Shown: one piece after another, positions 17,417-25,194 of the stretch
Position numbering within the stretch: position 1 is the first letter of the stretch
How the letters are laid out: each line of letters begins with the position of its first letter
From: Clostridium folliculivorans
Lineage (GTDB): Bacteria > Bacillota > Clostridia > Clostridiales > Clostridiaceae
Reading direction: 5' to 3'
Assembly (NCBI RefSeq): GCF_024341905.1
Contig: NZ_BQXY01000004.1
Coordinates: 215,729-279,728, forward strand
DNA length: 64,000 bases
The notes under the pieces: generated by a model
Seen by the model: the letters and a program-made list of their open reading frames with translations, nothing else
Databases searched by the model: none
Told to the model about the DNA's origin: nothing
Translations under genes and position numbers: made by a program

Positions 17417-17650
17417 TTACTTTTGAAGTCCCAGCATATCTTCAGTTCTTTCGCTCATATATCTATAGGCATCGTTAATTCCTTGATTATAGAATTCGGA
17501 AGATAACTCTTCGACGATGAAATCTAATACTGCAGATGCAGCTAGGTTCCCGATTTCTTCATCTCTTTCATTATAGAAAAATTCTTGAATAGATGAAATC
17601 ATAGAGTCTCTTGCTTCTTTGCTTATTGTGATTTTCTTTTCTTTTCTCAA
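17417..17650 (-). CDS. DUF2164 family protein
   Basis: A 77-residue soluble protein. The DUF2164 pattern is clear: ITISKEARDSMISSIQEFFYNERDEEIGN, then AASAVLDFIVEELSSEFYNQGINDAYRYM. No biochemical role is known to me. It starts at TTG with AAAGGAG 10 nt upstream. It is alone between the structured element at 17205 and the hisS leader. Confidence 0.85.
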   Translation of the reverse strand: MRKEKKITISKEARDSMISSIQEFFYNERDEEIGNLAASAVLDFIVEELSSEFYNQGINDAYRYMSERTEDMLGLQK

Positions 17651-17702
17651 AGTTAGGTTCTCCTTTAAAATAAAAATATATTGGATATAGTGTTGTTTTA
17701 TA

Positions 17703-17713
17703 GATGTACCACC
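17703..17713. repeat. Solo end of the 96-bp palindrome family
   Basis: GATGTACCACC matches the left terminus GATGTACCACTTCG over ten bases, and no right end follows. It may be a remnant or chance. The rest of the gap from 17651 to 17972 is AT-rich and shows no ORF or clear hairpin. Confidence 0.3.
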
Positions 17714-17972
17714 TGGTAATAAACTTATAAATGAACATTAGTTTATTATAATATTTAAAATATGATTTTATTGCTGATCATTTTTAATGAAGTCTGTATA
17801 TAATTATAAGATATTGATTATTATAGAATCAATAAAAGATTGATATTCTAAGATTAAATAATTTTATAATAACTTGAATATTAAATTCTAATATGTTAAG
17901 ATAATGGAAATTAAGTTTGGAGATAGTGATTTATGATTAATATAAGTTTTAATTCACAAGTAAAACTACATT

Positions 17973-18107
17973 ACCATAGATAGAAGACTTGTTCTTGGTT
18001 AAAAAACCACAGATACAGGTCTAATCTTGTTGAGGATTTTGTATCTATGGTGCTTGAGGGATAAATAGTACACCCACCTAGGTATAAATCCTTAGTGGGT
18101 GTTTTTG
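17973..18107 (+). ncRNA. Candidate three-way-junction leader with terminator upstream of hisS
   Basis: P1 is ACCATAGATA (17973-17982) with TATCTATGGT (18042-18051), 10 perfect pairs. Inside, P2 pairs AGACTTGT with ACAGGTCT (17985-18022) and is capped by TGGTT/AACCA. P3 is AATC/GATT (18023-18038). About 20 nt later an intrinsic terminator, ACACCCAC/GTGGGTGT with TTTTT (18070-18107), precedes hisS by 37 nt. No T-box consensus is present. The arrangement looks like a riboswitch or attenuator controlling hisS, but no known class was recognised. Confidence 0.5.
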
Positions 18108-18143
18108 TTTTCCAAATAAATAATATCAACAGGAGGAGAAGAA

Positions 18144-19457
18144 ATGGAGAAAAAATTTGTTAAACCATCTATATTACCTGGGTTCATGGAGCTGACTCCA
18201 AGGGATCAAATTGATTTTAATTCTATGCTTGAGACAATAAAGAAGAATTATGAGAAATACGGATTTGCGCCAATGGATACTCCAATTATGGAGAAAAGTG
18301 AGGTTTTGCTTGCTAAAGGCGGAGGTGAAACAGAAAAGCAAATATATAGATTTAACAAAGGGGATACTGATATATCTTTACGTTTTGATCTTACAGTTCC
18401 TTTTGCTAGGTTTGTAGCACAACACATGGGTGAATTAAATTTCCCTTTTAGAAGATATCAGATAGGGAAGGTTTATAGGGGAGAAAGAAATCAGAAGGGA
18501 AGATTTAGAGAGTTCTACCAATGTGATATAGATATAATAGGCAATGGAAAGTTAAGTATAGTAAATGATGCTGAAATTCCAGCAGTTATATATTCCATAT
18601 TTAAAGAATTAGGCTTTGAAAACTTTAAGATAAGAATAAACAACAGGAAGATATTAAATGGTTTCTTTAGTTCTTTAGGGATAGCCGAGGCTGGTGATGT
18701 TCTAAGAGTAATAGATAAACTAGATAAAATTGGAGAAGAAAGTGTACGAAATGAGCTTTTAAATATTCTAAATGAAGAACAAGCTACTTCAATAATGAAA
18801 TTTATAATGCTTTCAGGAAATAACAGTGAACTTATTAACTCTTTAGAGCAGCTTGGTGTAGAAGATGAAGTATTCTTAGATGGATTGAAGGAATTAAAGG
18901 CAGTAATAGAATATATAGGTTGCTTTGGCGTGCCAGAAAAAAATTATATAATTGACTTAAAAATTGCAAGAGGATTAGATTATTATACTGGAACTGTGTA
19001 TGAAACTATATTAGATGATTATCCTTCTATTGGTTCAGTGTGTTCTGGAGGCAGATATGAAAATCTAGCAGAGTATTATACAAATCAGAAACTCCCTGGA
19101 GTTGGGATATCTATAGGTTTAACTAGATTGTTCTATCAACTAAGAGAAGCAAATCTATTAAAGTCTAAGGGTAGAGAAACTCTTTGTGATGTTATTATAA
19201 TACCGATGAATGATGACTTGAATTATGCTCTAGAAACAGCAAATAAATTAAGAAGTGCAGGTATCGTAACTCAATTTTATTTTGAAGGGGGAAAGCTTCA
19301 AAAGAAGATGAATTATGCGAATAAATTAGGAATTCCTTATGTAATATTAATAGGGGATGACGAGGTAAAGGATAATATATTGACTGTAAAGTCAATGCTT
19401 TCTGGAGAGCAAGCTAAAAAGTCTATTGATGAAGTTATAGAGGAATTGAAAAAGTAA
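18144..19457 (+). CDS. hisS: Histidyl-tRNA synthetase
   Basis: A 437-residue class II aminoacyl-tRNA synthetase that charges tRNA-His with histidine using ATP. Motif 2 is in YRGERNQKGRFREFYQ, the histidine-binding signature is ARGLDYYTGTVYE, and motif 3 is GVGISIGLTRL; the C-terminal anticodon domain spans about 340-437. The N-terminus PSILPGFMELTPRDQ differs from the common KGTxDxLP start and marks a distinct HisRS subgroup, so a second hisS elsewhere in the genome is possible. AGGAGGAG lies 5-6 nt upstream. Expression probably depends on the structured leader before it. Confidence 0.92.
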   Translation: MEKKFVKPSILPGFMELTPRDQIDFNSMLETIKKNYEKYGFAPMDTPIMEKSEVLLAKGGGETEKQIYRFNKGDTDISLRFDLTVPFARFVAQHMGELNFPFRRYQIGKVYRGERNQKGRFREFYQCDIDIIGNGKLSIVNDAEIPAVIYSIFKELGFENFKIRINNRKILNGFFSSLGIAEAGDVLRVIDKLDKIGEESVRNELLNILNEEQATSIMKFIMLSGNNSELINSLEQLGVEDEVFLDGLKELKAVIEYIGCFGVPEKNYIIDLKIARGLDYYTGTVYETILDDYPSIGSVCSGGRYENLAEYYTNQKLPGVGISIGLTRLFYQLREANLLKSKGRETLCDVIIIPMNDDLNYALETANKLRSAGIVTQFYFEGGKLQKKMNYANKLGIPYVILIGDDEVKDNILTVKSMLSGEQAKKSIDEVIEELKK

Positions 19458-19563
19458 ACAATAAAAGACGCTAAAAAGAAAAATTCTTATATTGTTATAA
19501 TCATATAATTTTAAAAAGAAAAATTTAAATGTTTATATATTTATATAAATATATAGTGTTAAT

Positions 19564-19594
19564 GCGGCCTGAGGAGGTCGTATAAAACTTTTTA
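19564..19594 (+). terminator. Probable hisS terminator
   Basis: GCGGCCT and AGGTCGT pair around GAGG, followed after AAAAC by TTTTT. The stem is short and includes wobble pairs, so the assignment is moderate. Confidence 0.4.
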
Positions 19595-19616
19595 TGTAAG
19601 TTATTCAAAAAATTAG

Positions 19617-19645
19617 TTGAATAAATTTGCATGCTTGAGTATAAT
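19617..19645 (+). promoter_or_regulatory. Promoter of the tyrS T-box transcript
   Basis: TTGAAT (19617-19622), a 17-nt spacer and TATAAT (19640-19645) precede the T-box leader. Confidence 0.6.
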
Positions 19646-19659
19646 ATATAAAAAAATAT

Positions 19660-19948
19660 AAAAAAGGCTATGAGTAGAAAGAGTAAAAATATATTTCTTT
19701 TTAAGAGAGCTTCTGGGTGGTGTGAAGAAGCAAAGAATTTATTTTGAATACATCTATGAGCTGAACACCAAATCCTTATAAGGTAGTAGGCTGTTTTCCC
19801 TATCCTGCACAGGTTATAGTGCTAGAGTATCGTGTTGTTGACATCGTACTCGAAAAGGTTATTGTCGTAAGGCATTAATAAATTGAGGTGGTACCGCGAA
19901 GTCTATACTCTCGTCCTCTAGAGCAATCTAGATGACGGGAGTTTTTTT
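19660..19948 (+). promoter_or_regulatory. T-box leader, tyrosine type
   Basis: The T-box sequence GAGGTGGTACCGCG is at 19885-19898. Stem I lies at about 19670-19775, with the specifier GAA-TAC-A; TAC (19749-19751) is a tyrosine codon, matching the downstream tyrS. The terminator AACTCTCGTC...GACGGGAGTT ends in seven T (19905-19948) and is mutually exclusive with the antiterminator that includes the T-box. Uncharged tRNA-Tyr should stabilise the antiterminator and allow tyrS expression. Confidence 0.93.
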
Positions 19949-20222
19949 ATTTACCAACTAATGTTATAAGGTTATTCTGCAGGTAATCTTATAAATTACA
20001 CTAAGCTAAGCGGTACGTTTAAATATGGATAGCTTTATCTAATATGAAGCCTCATATTGTAGTGAAACATCATCGTTAAAATTGGATTTGAATAAACTTA
20101 AAAAAAATTAAATAAATTTTAATTTAGGAGGTGTAGTTAAGAATAGGTTGGTTCTTTTTATAGTAAAGAATAAATTGCAAATTATGAGAAAGAGCAGACT
20201 TGTTGAACTTAACTTTATAAAT

Positions 20223-21434
20223 ATGATAAGTGTAGAAGAGCAAATAAAAATAATTTCCAAAGGTGCAGACGAGATTATAAGCTTAGTTGATTTGAGACAA
20301 AAGCTAGAAAAGTCAATAAAAGAAAATAAGCCATTAGTAATCAAACTTGGTCTTGATCCATCAGCTCCAGATATACATCTTGGGCATGCGGTTGTGTTAA
20401 GAAAGATAAGACAAATGCAAGAACTTGGGCATGAAGCAGTTATAGTTTTAGGGGATTTTACAGGAATGATAGGTGATCCAACGGGAAAATCAAAAACTAG
20501 AAAGCAATTGTCTAAGGCGCAGGTTATAGAAAATGCGAAAACTTATGAAGAGCAAATATTTAAGATATTAGATAGAGAGAAGACAAAAGTTAGATTTAAT
20601 AGCGAATGGCTTTCGAAGTTGAATTTTGAAGATGTGTTAAATCTAGCAGCAAAATCAACAGTGGCTAGAATGCTTGAAAGAGATGACTTTAAAAAGAGAT
20701 TTGAAAGTAATCAAAGCATTTCTATTCATGAGTTTTTCTATCCTTTAATGCAAGCTTATGATTCTGTAAGTTTAAAAGCAGATATTGAACTAGGTGGCAC
20801 AGACCAAAGATTCAATATACTGATGGGTAGAACTCTTCAAAGAGATTTTGATATGGAAAGTCAGATTGCTATATTTATGCCTTTACTTGAAGGTGTAGAT
20901 GGAAAAGAAAAGATGAGTAAAAGCTTGGGGAATTATATCGGTATAAATGAAAATGCTAAAGATATATTTGGAAAGACCATGTCTATACCAGATGAAAATA
21001 TCGTTAAATACTTTGAACTAGCTACTGATATACATCCAGATAAAATAGATGAAATTAGAAGTAAATTAAATTGTGGGAAGGTAAATCCTAGAGATGTAAA
21101 GATAAGCTTGGCTAAGGAATTGGTTAGATTATACCATGGAGAAAAAGCCGCTACACAAGAAGAACAGGAATTCATAAATATATTTCAGAAAAAAAGTATT
21201 CCTAAAGATATAGAAGAACTTCAAGTTAATGCTGAATTGTTAGAGAAAGATTTAATATCATTTTTATTTGAGAAAGGCTTATGTAAGAGTAAGAATGATG
21301 CAAAAAGACTTGTAACTGGTGGAGGAGTAAAGATAAATGGAGAGAAGGTTATTAATAGCTTAGAGGTTTCGTTAAGGGATGGTGATATAATTCAAATCGG
21401 TAAGTTAAGATTTGTAAAAGTAAAACTTATATAA
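20223..21434 (+). CDS. tyrS: Tyrosyl-tRNA synthetase (TyrZ-like)
   Basis: A class I aminoacyl-tRNA synthetase of 403 residues that charges tRNA-Tyr. The HIGH-type motif is [10 protein letters not shown], the KMSKS motif is KMSKSLGN, and an S4 RNA-binding domain fills the C-terminus ([18 protein letters not shown]). These features match the TyrZ branch. ATG 20223 gives the usual family N-terminus ([17 protein letters not shown]), but it lacks a ribosome site. The frame is open upstream to TTG 20148, and a strong TAGGAGGTG lies at 20125-20133, 14-16 nt before that TTG, so a 25-residue extension is possible. Expression is under the Tyr T-box. Confidence 0.93.
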   Translation: MISVEEQIKIISKGADEIISLVDLRQKLEKSIKENKPLVIKLGLDPSAPDIHLGHAVVLRKIRQMQELGHEAVIVLGDFTGMIGDPTGKSKTRKQLSKAQVIENAKTYEEQIFKILDREKTKVRFNSEWLSKLNFEDVLNLAAKSTVARMLERDDFKKRFESNQSISIHEFFYPLMQAYDSVSLKADIELGGTDQRFNILMGRTLQRDFDMESQIAIFMPLLEGVDGKEKMSKSLGNYIGINENAKDIFGKTMSIPDENIVKYFELATDIHPDKIDEIRSKLNCGKVNPRDVKISLAKELVRLYHGEKAATQEEQEFINIFQKKSIPKDIEELQVNAELLEKDLISFLFEKGLCKSKNDAKRLVTGGGVKINGEKVINSLEVSLRDGDIIQIGKLRFVKVKLI

Positions 21435-21518
21435 TATTTGCTTGATTATAGGGAATAATTAATCATAAAGTTTATATTTTTAAAGACATAATTCTAATTG
21501 AACCAATGGGAGAGTATC

Positions 21519-22142
21519 ATGAGGATAAGCAAAGATTTTTATGCAAGAGATGTAATCACAGTATCTAAGGATCTTCTAGGGAAAGTTTTAGTAAGGAAGG
21601 TAGGAGAAACGTTTCTAAGGGGAATAATAGTTGAAACTGAGGCGTATATCGGAGCTATAGATAAGGCTTCCCATGCATATGGTGGTAAAATGACAGAGAG
21701 AGTTAAACCTCTATACGGGCCGCCTGGAATTGTATATGTTTTTTCTATATATGGAATGTACCATTGTTTTAATATAATTACAAAAGAAGAAGGAACTGCA
21801 GAGGGTGTACTCATAAGAGCAATAGAACCTATAGATGGTATTGAAGAAATGGCTAAAAGGAGATTTGATAAAACAATAGATTCTTTGACTAATACTCAAA
21901 TGAAGGCTCTTACCAATGGTCCATCAAAATTATGTATTGCTTTTGCAATAAATAAGCAAGATAACTGGATAGATATGACTGAAAGCGAAGATTTATATTT
22001 AGAAGAGCCATCGAATAACAAGAGTATATCAGATGAAGATATCGTTGAAACCACTAGAGTAGGTATAGATTATGCAGAAGAAGCTGTGCATTTTCCTTGG
22101 AGATTCTATATCAAGGATAATAAATGGGTTTCTAAAAAGTGA
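21519..22142 (+). CDS. DNA-3-methyladenine glycosylase (AAG/MPG family)
   Basis: A 207-residue base-excision repair glycosylase that removes 3-methyladenine and other alkylated purines. Landmarks are [19 protein letters not shown], the catalytic region [19 protein letters not shown], and [14 protein letters not shown] near residue 80. It belongs to the AAG fold, not AlkA. ATG 21519 has GGGAGAG 5 nt upstream and is preferred over TTG 21498. It follows tyrS by 84 nt on the same strand and may share transcripts with it. Confidence 0.92.
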   Translation: MRISKDFYARDVITVSKDLLGKVLVRKVGETFLRGIIVETEAYIGAIDKASHAYGGKMTERVKPLYGPPGIVYVFSIYGMYHCFNIITKEEGTAEGVLIRAIEPIDGIEEMAKRRFDKTIDSLTNTQMKALTNGPSKLCIAFAINKQDNWIDMTESEDLYLEEPSNNKSISDEDIVETTRVGIDYAEEAVHFPWRFYIKDNKWVSKK

Positions 22143-22212
22143 TGTTTTATCCGTATCTTTAAGTTAATCTGGTAGATAAGTTGATTGAAAATATAAATAT
22201 GTTGGTGATTAT

Positions 22213-22299
22213 ATGAGTCCTATAATTATTTTTGATAAGAGAACAGGATATATATTTTATTGTCAAGGTATAGAAGACATGGAATGGATATTTGTATAA
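22213..22299 (+). CDS. Possible 28-residue peptide
   Basis: ATG 22213 opens MSPIIIFDKRTGYIFYCQGI and the frame ends after 28 residues. A weak GGTG lies upstream. It is hydrophobic at both ends with one Cys. Its length allows chance, so it is listed only as a candidate. Confidence 0.25.
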   Translation: MSPIIIFDKRTGYIFYCQGIEDMEWIFV

Positions 22300-22371
22300 A
22301 GATATTTTTTTATTGGAATGATTGAAAAGTTAAAGTTAAATCTGTATATCTAAGAATGATAAGTAACTAAT

Positions 22372-22411
22372 AGTTATAAGGAGAAGAATATCTATTCTTC
22401 TCCTTATAACT
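22372..22411. terminator. Strong bidirectional hairpin
   Basis: AGTTATAAGGAGAAGAATA pairs perfectly with TATTCTTCTCCTTATAACT. It ends the minus-strand proline-rich gene and plus-strand transcripts from the glycosylase. Confidence 0.8.
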
Positions 22412-22413
22412 AT

Positions 22414-22932
22414 CTAATAGCATATAAATGTATCTATTCTTCTTATGTCTATTCCGAAATATACCCATCTATAGAACATCCATCTCCATCCAGAAACTGA
22501 GTAGCGATCTACTGATGTCAGGTAAGCCCAATAAGATCTTCCGTTATTTTGCCATATATAAGTATATTTAAATAAGCAAGGACGTATGGAAATTGGACTT
22601 ACTGCTTTTACATTGCCTCCTCCAGTTTGAGGTCCACCAAAAGCTTGAGGTCCTTCAGGATATTGTGAGCCTGCAAGAACTTTAGCTTTAGGGTCATTCT
22701 TTGAAGGATTGAATGAAGGAGGAGGAGCCATTGGGGGGGTATTTACTGGAGCTGGAGGTGGAGTTGGTCTATCAGAGGGGCCTCTCATATCCTCTTCTAA
22801 GCTCTCATATATTGGAGCATAAGTAAAACTAACATCTACTTCATATTCTCCAACTTCGTCTATACTGCTTCCATCGTCATAAAATCTAAAGTGACTATTT
22901 GGATTGAAGTAATCATTATTAAAGAAATCCAT
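22414..22932 (-). CDS. Proline-rich hypothetical protein, possible spore or surface component
   Basis: A 172-residue protein without signal peptide or membrane segment. The N-terminal 50 residues are acidic and aromatic; residues 50-110 are rich in Pro, Gly and Asn (PTPPPAPVNTPPMAPPP); the C-terminal 60 residues are a compact Trp/Tyr/Arg-rich domain ending FGIDIRRIDTFICY. Proteins with similar FGID.R.I..F.C ends are, as far as I recall, frequent in clostridia without known function. A coat or spore-surface role is a guess. The start follows GGGAGATC. Confidence 0.6.
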   Translation of the reverse strand: MDFFNNDYFNPNSHFRFYDDGSSIDEVGEYEVDVSFTYAPIYESLEEDMRGPSDRPTPPPAPVNTPPMAPPPSFNPSKNDPKAKVLAGSQYPEGPQAFGGPQTGGGNVKAVSPISIRPCLFKYTYIWQNNGRSYWAYLTSVDRYSVSGWRWMFYRWVYFGIDIRRIDTFICY

Positions 22933-23336
22933 CTTGATCTCCCTTTAAAAATTTATCTCTTTATAAGAATATGAAATTTATACTACTTAAGTTACACAAT
23001 ATTAAAAAAACCAGTTAGCTTATTAGTATATATAGATAAGTTACTGATAATTGAAATTTATCCAAATAAGGCTTCATAGAACTATCGAAATCTTTATTTG
23101 GAATCTAACGACTGAAGTTGTTAATCTATAGGCTAAATTAATAAGTATAAAAGTATTAATTTATACCATATTACAGTGATGTTTTTAATAGGTATTAAGA
23201 CAATATACTTAACTTAATTGGAAAAATAAATATTATTTTTATATACAAAGTGCACAAACATAAAATTAAATGCATAAATATACAATAATGCTTTGTCTTT
23301 GTTGAAAAGAACTTTGTTTGTATGATAATAATCACA

Positions 23337-23482
23337 TTGACAAAATGCTTGCTATAGATAATAATATAATGGACTCAATAGGACAAAAAGAGTACAAGGT
23401 AAGTTATTTTAACTTACAAATACCTATAGGCAAGGTATAATATTGTTAATGGTTAAAGATTACCCTTTTGGGTAATCTTTAA
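23337..23482 (+). ncRNA. Candidate small RNA or upstream carAB leader
   Basis: TTGACA (23337-23342) and AATAAT (23360-23365) with 17 nt between form a plausible promoter. About 30 nt later, three hairpins follow: GTAAGTTATTTTAACTTAC (23399-23417), ATACCTATAGGCAAGGTAT (23420-23438) and a perfect 13-bp stem, TTAAAGATTACCC/GGGTAATCTTTAA (23453-23482). The last lacks a full T-run. The region from 22933 to 23336 is AT-rich; a weak hairpin CCAAATAA/TTATTTGG spans about 23062-23100. Confidence 0.4.
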
Positions 23483-23512
23483 TCATTTCAACAAAAATAA
23501 AAACTTTATTTC

Positions 23513-23541
23513 TTGACATAGACTATAGGTTAAACTAGAAT
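23513..23541 (+). promoter_or_regulatory. Promoter of the PyrR-type leader
   Basis: TTGACA (23513-23518) and TAGAAT (23536-23541) are spaced by 17 nt. Transcription would start about 45 nt before the PyrR-like loop. Confidence 0.65.
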
Positions 23542-23585
23542 AGATATTAATAACAAATAATAAGGTAGATAATACACTTTAAATT

Positions 23586-23737
23586 GGTCCAGAGAGGCCA
23601 GAAAGGGGTATGATTATATGGCATACGTTTTTTGTCATGAAATTAAACAAATAGCTTTGATTATAATTGAATATCCTGCTGAATATATAGGGTATCTAAG
23701 AGATTAGTATTTTTTATTAATCTCTTAGATATCCTTT
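23586..23737 (+). promoter_or_regulatory. PyrR-type attenuator upstream of carAB
   Basis: GGTCCAGAGAGGCC at 23586-23599, followed by AGAAAGGGG, matches the PyrR binding loop of pyr leaders (core CCAGAGAGG). About 90 nt later is a strong terminator: GGTATCTAAGAGATTA/TAATCTCTTAGATATCC followed by TTTT (23691-23737). In Bacillus, UMP-bound PyrR holds this kind of RNA in a form that permits termination. The genes downstream make carbamoyl phosphate, a pyrimidine precursor, so the assignment fits. Confidence 0.7.
23618..23707 (+). CDS. Possible 29-residue leader peptide inside the PyrR attenuator
   Basis: ATG 23618 follows AAAGGGG by about 10 nt and encodes MAYVFCHEIKQIALIIIEYP and nine further residues, ending at a TAG inside the left arm of the terminator. 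A ribosome on this frame would disturb terminator folding. It may be coincidental. Confidence 0.35.
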   Translation: MAYVFCHEIKQIALIIIEYPAEYIGYLRD

Positions 23738-23986
23738 TGTTTTGTTTAAATAGGATAAGCTTATACAATATTTGTTTCCTAAATATCAGGTAGTATAAAC
23801 TTAATGGCTGATTGATCTAAAATAATGCTGCAATTTTTGGATATAGATAGATTGAGTTTTATATAGTGATCTTTAACGGTAGGCAAAAGAAGTAAGGCTT
23901 ATAGAAATGTTAAAAATATATTTAAAACAGATTCCTATAGAGCAAAGCAAAATTATACAGTTACTATCAGAATAAATCATAAAATA

Positions 23987-24057
23987 CATGAATAAATTGT
24001 TATTGACGAATATTTATGCAATATGATTTAATAAATATACATGAATAAGTTCGGCAG
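23987..24057 (+). promoter_or_regulatory. Proximal carA promoter with ArgR-like boxes
   Basis: Three ARG-box-like sequences occur here: CATGAATAAATTG (23987), GACGAATATTTATGCAAT (24006) and CATGAATAAGTTC (24040). The known Bacillus consensus is close to CATGAATAAAAATKCAAK. A -35 TTGACG (24003-24008) lies between the first two, with a weak -10 TTTAAT (24027-24032). Arginine-dependent repression of this promoter is inferred. The gap from 23738 to 23986 shows nothing else. Confidence 0.6.
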
Positions 24058-24111
24058 GAACCTCACTTGTATAAGTGTATTTTCCCTAAAGGATTATAAG
24101 GAGGACTATTA

Positions 24112-25161
24112 ATGAAAGCAAAGCTTATATTGGAAAATGGTATTGTTTTTGAAGGAAAAGCTTTTGGATATCTAAAAGAAAGTGTTGGAGAGGTAGTATT
24201 TAATACTGGAATGACAGGGTATCAAGAAGTGCTTACAGATCCATCGTATTATGGACAGATAGTTACTATGACTTATCCTTTGATCGGAAACTACGGAATA
24301 AATCTTGAAGATATGGAGTCTTCTTATCCTAAGGTTAAAGGATTTATTGTAAGAGAAAAATGTGATTCACCAAGTAATTTTAGATGTGAGTTAGAAATAG
24401 AAACTTTTTTAAATAATAATAAAATAATTGGACTTGAAGGAATAGATACAAGAGCTCTTACTAAAATATTAAGAGAAAATGGAACAATGAAGGGTGTAAT
24501 AACACTAGATGAAATCTCTTCAGAAGAGGCTATGAAGAAAACAGAGCTTTATTCAAATAAAGATGCAGTTTTTAATGTTACAACAAGTGAAACTTATGAA
24601 TTTTATGGAAGCGGAAAACATATAGCTATAATGGATTTTGGTGTTAAACAAAATATAATAAATAGCTTTGTGAAAAGAAATTGCAGAGTAACAATTTTTC
24701 CGGCAACTACTTCTGCAGAAGAAGTATTAAATGTTAATCCAGATCTTGTGTTTTTATCAAATGGACCTGGAGATCCAGAAGATTTATCAGATATAGTAGA
24801 GAATGTTAAAAACATTGTTGGAAAGAAACCTATAGTAGGTATATGTCTTGGACACCAGATATTAGCTCTAAGTCTTGGAGGAAAAACTAAGAAACTTAAA
24901 TTTGGACATAGAGGATGCAATCATCCGGTAAAAGATATTGATAGAAATAGAGTCTATATCACTTCTCAAAACCATGGTTATTATGTGGATGTACTGCCAA
25001 AAGACGTAAGGGCAACTCATATAAGTGTGAATGATGGAACTATAGAGGGTATGAAACATGAAGTTTTACCTATTTTTTCTGTACAATTCCATCCTGAAGC
25101 TAGTCCAGGACCAAAAGATAGTGACTATATATTCGATGAGTTCATAAAATTTGCAGAGTAA
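24112..25161 (+). CDS. carA: Carbamoyl-phosphate synthase small subunit
   Basis: A 349-residue glutaminase subunit. It hydrolyses glutamine and passes ammonia to CarB for carbamoyl phosphate, used for arginine and pyrimidines. The N-terminal domain begins LILENGIVFEGKAFGY; the class I amidotransferase domain has the nucleophile Cys in GICLGHQ (about residue 245) and the HPEAS triad motif near residue 330. Length is slightly below the usual 360-380. The ribosome site is AAGGAGGAC. carB follows 33 nt later. Confidence 0.96.
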   Translation: MKAKLILENGIVFEGKAFGYLKESVGEVVFNTGMTGYQEVLTDPSYYGQIVTMTYPLIGNYGINLEDMESSYPKVKGFIVREKCDSPSNFRCELEIETFLNNNKIIGLEGIDTRALTKILRENGTMKGVITLDEISSEEAMKKTELYSNKDAVFNVTTSETYEFYGSGKHIAIMDFGVKQNIINSFVKRNCRVTIFPATTSAEEVLNVNPDLVFLSNGPGDPEDLSDIVENVKNIVGKKPIVGICLGHQILALSLGGKTKKLKFGHRGCNHPVKDIDRNRVYITSQNHGYYVDVLPKDVRATHISVNDGTIEGMKHEVLPIFSVQFHPEASPGPKDSDYIFDEFIKFAE

Positions 25162-25194
25162 CTATTAGTATAGAACACTTAGGAGGTAGCCATT

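Noticed and set aside
17973-18107. T-box riboswitch upstream of hisS
   Set aside because: No GGTGG-ACCGCG sequence, no specifier loop and no stem I pattern, in contrast with the clear T-box at 19660-19948.
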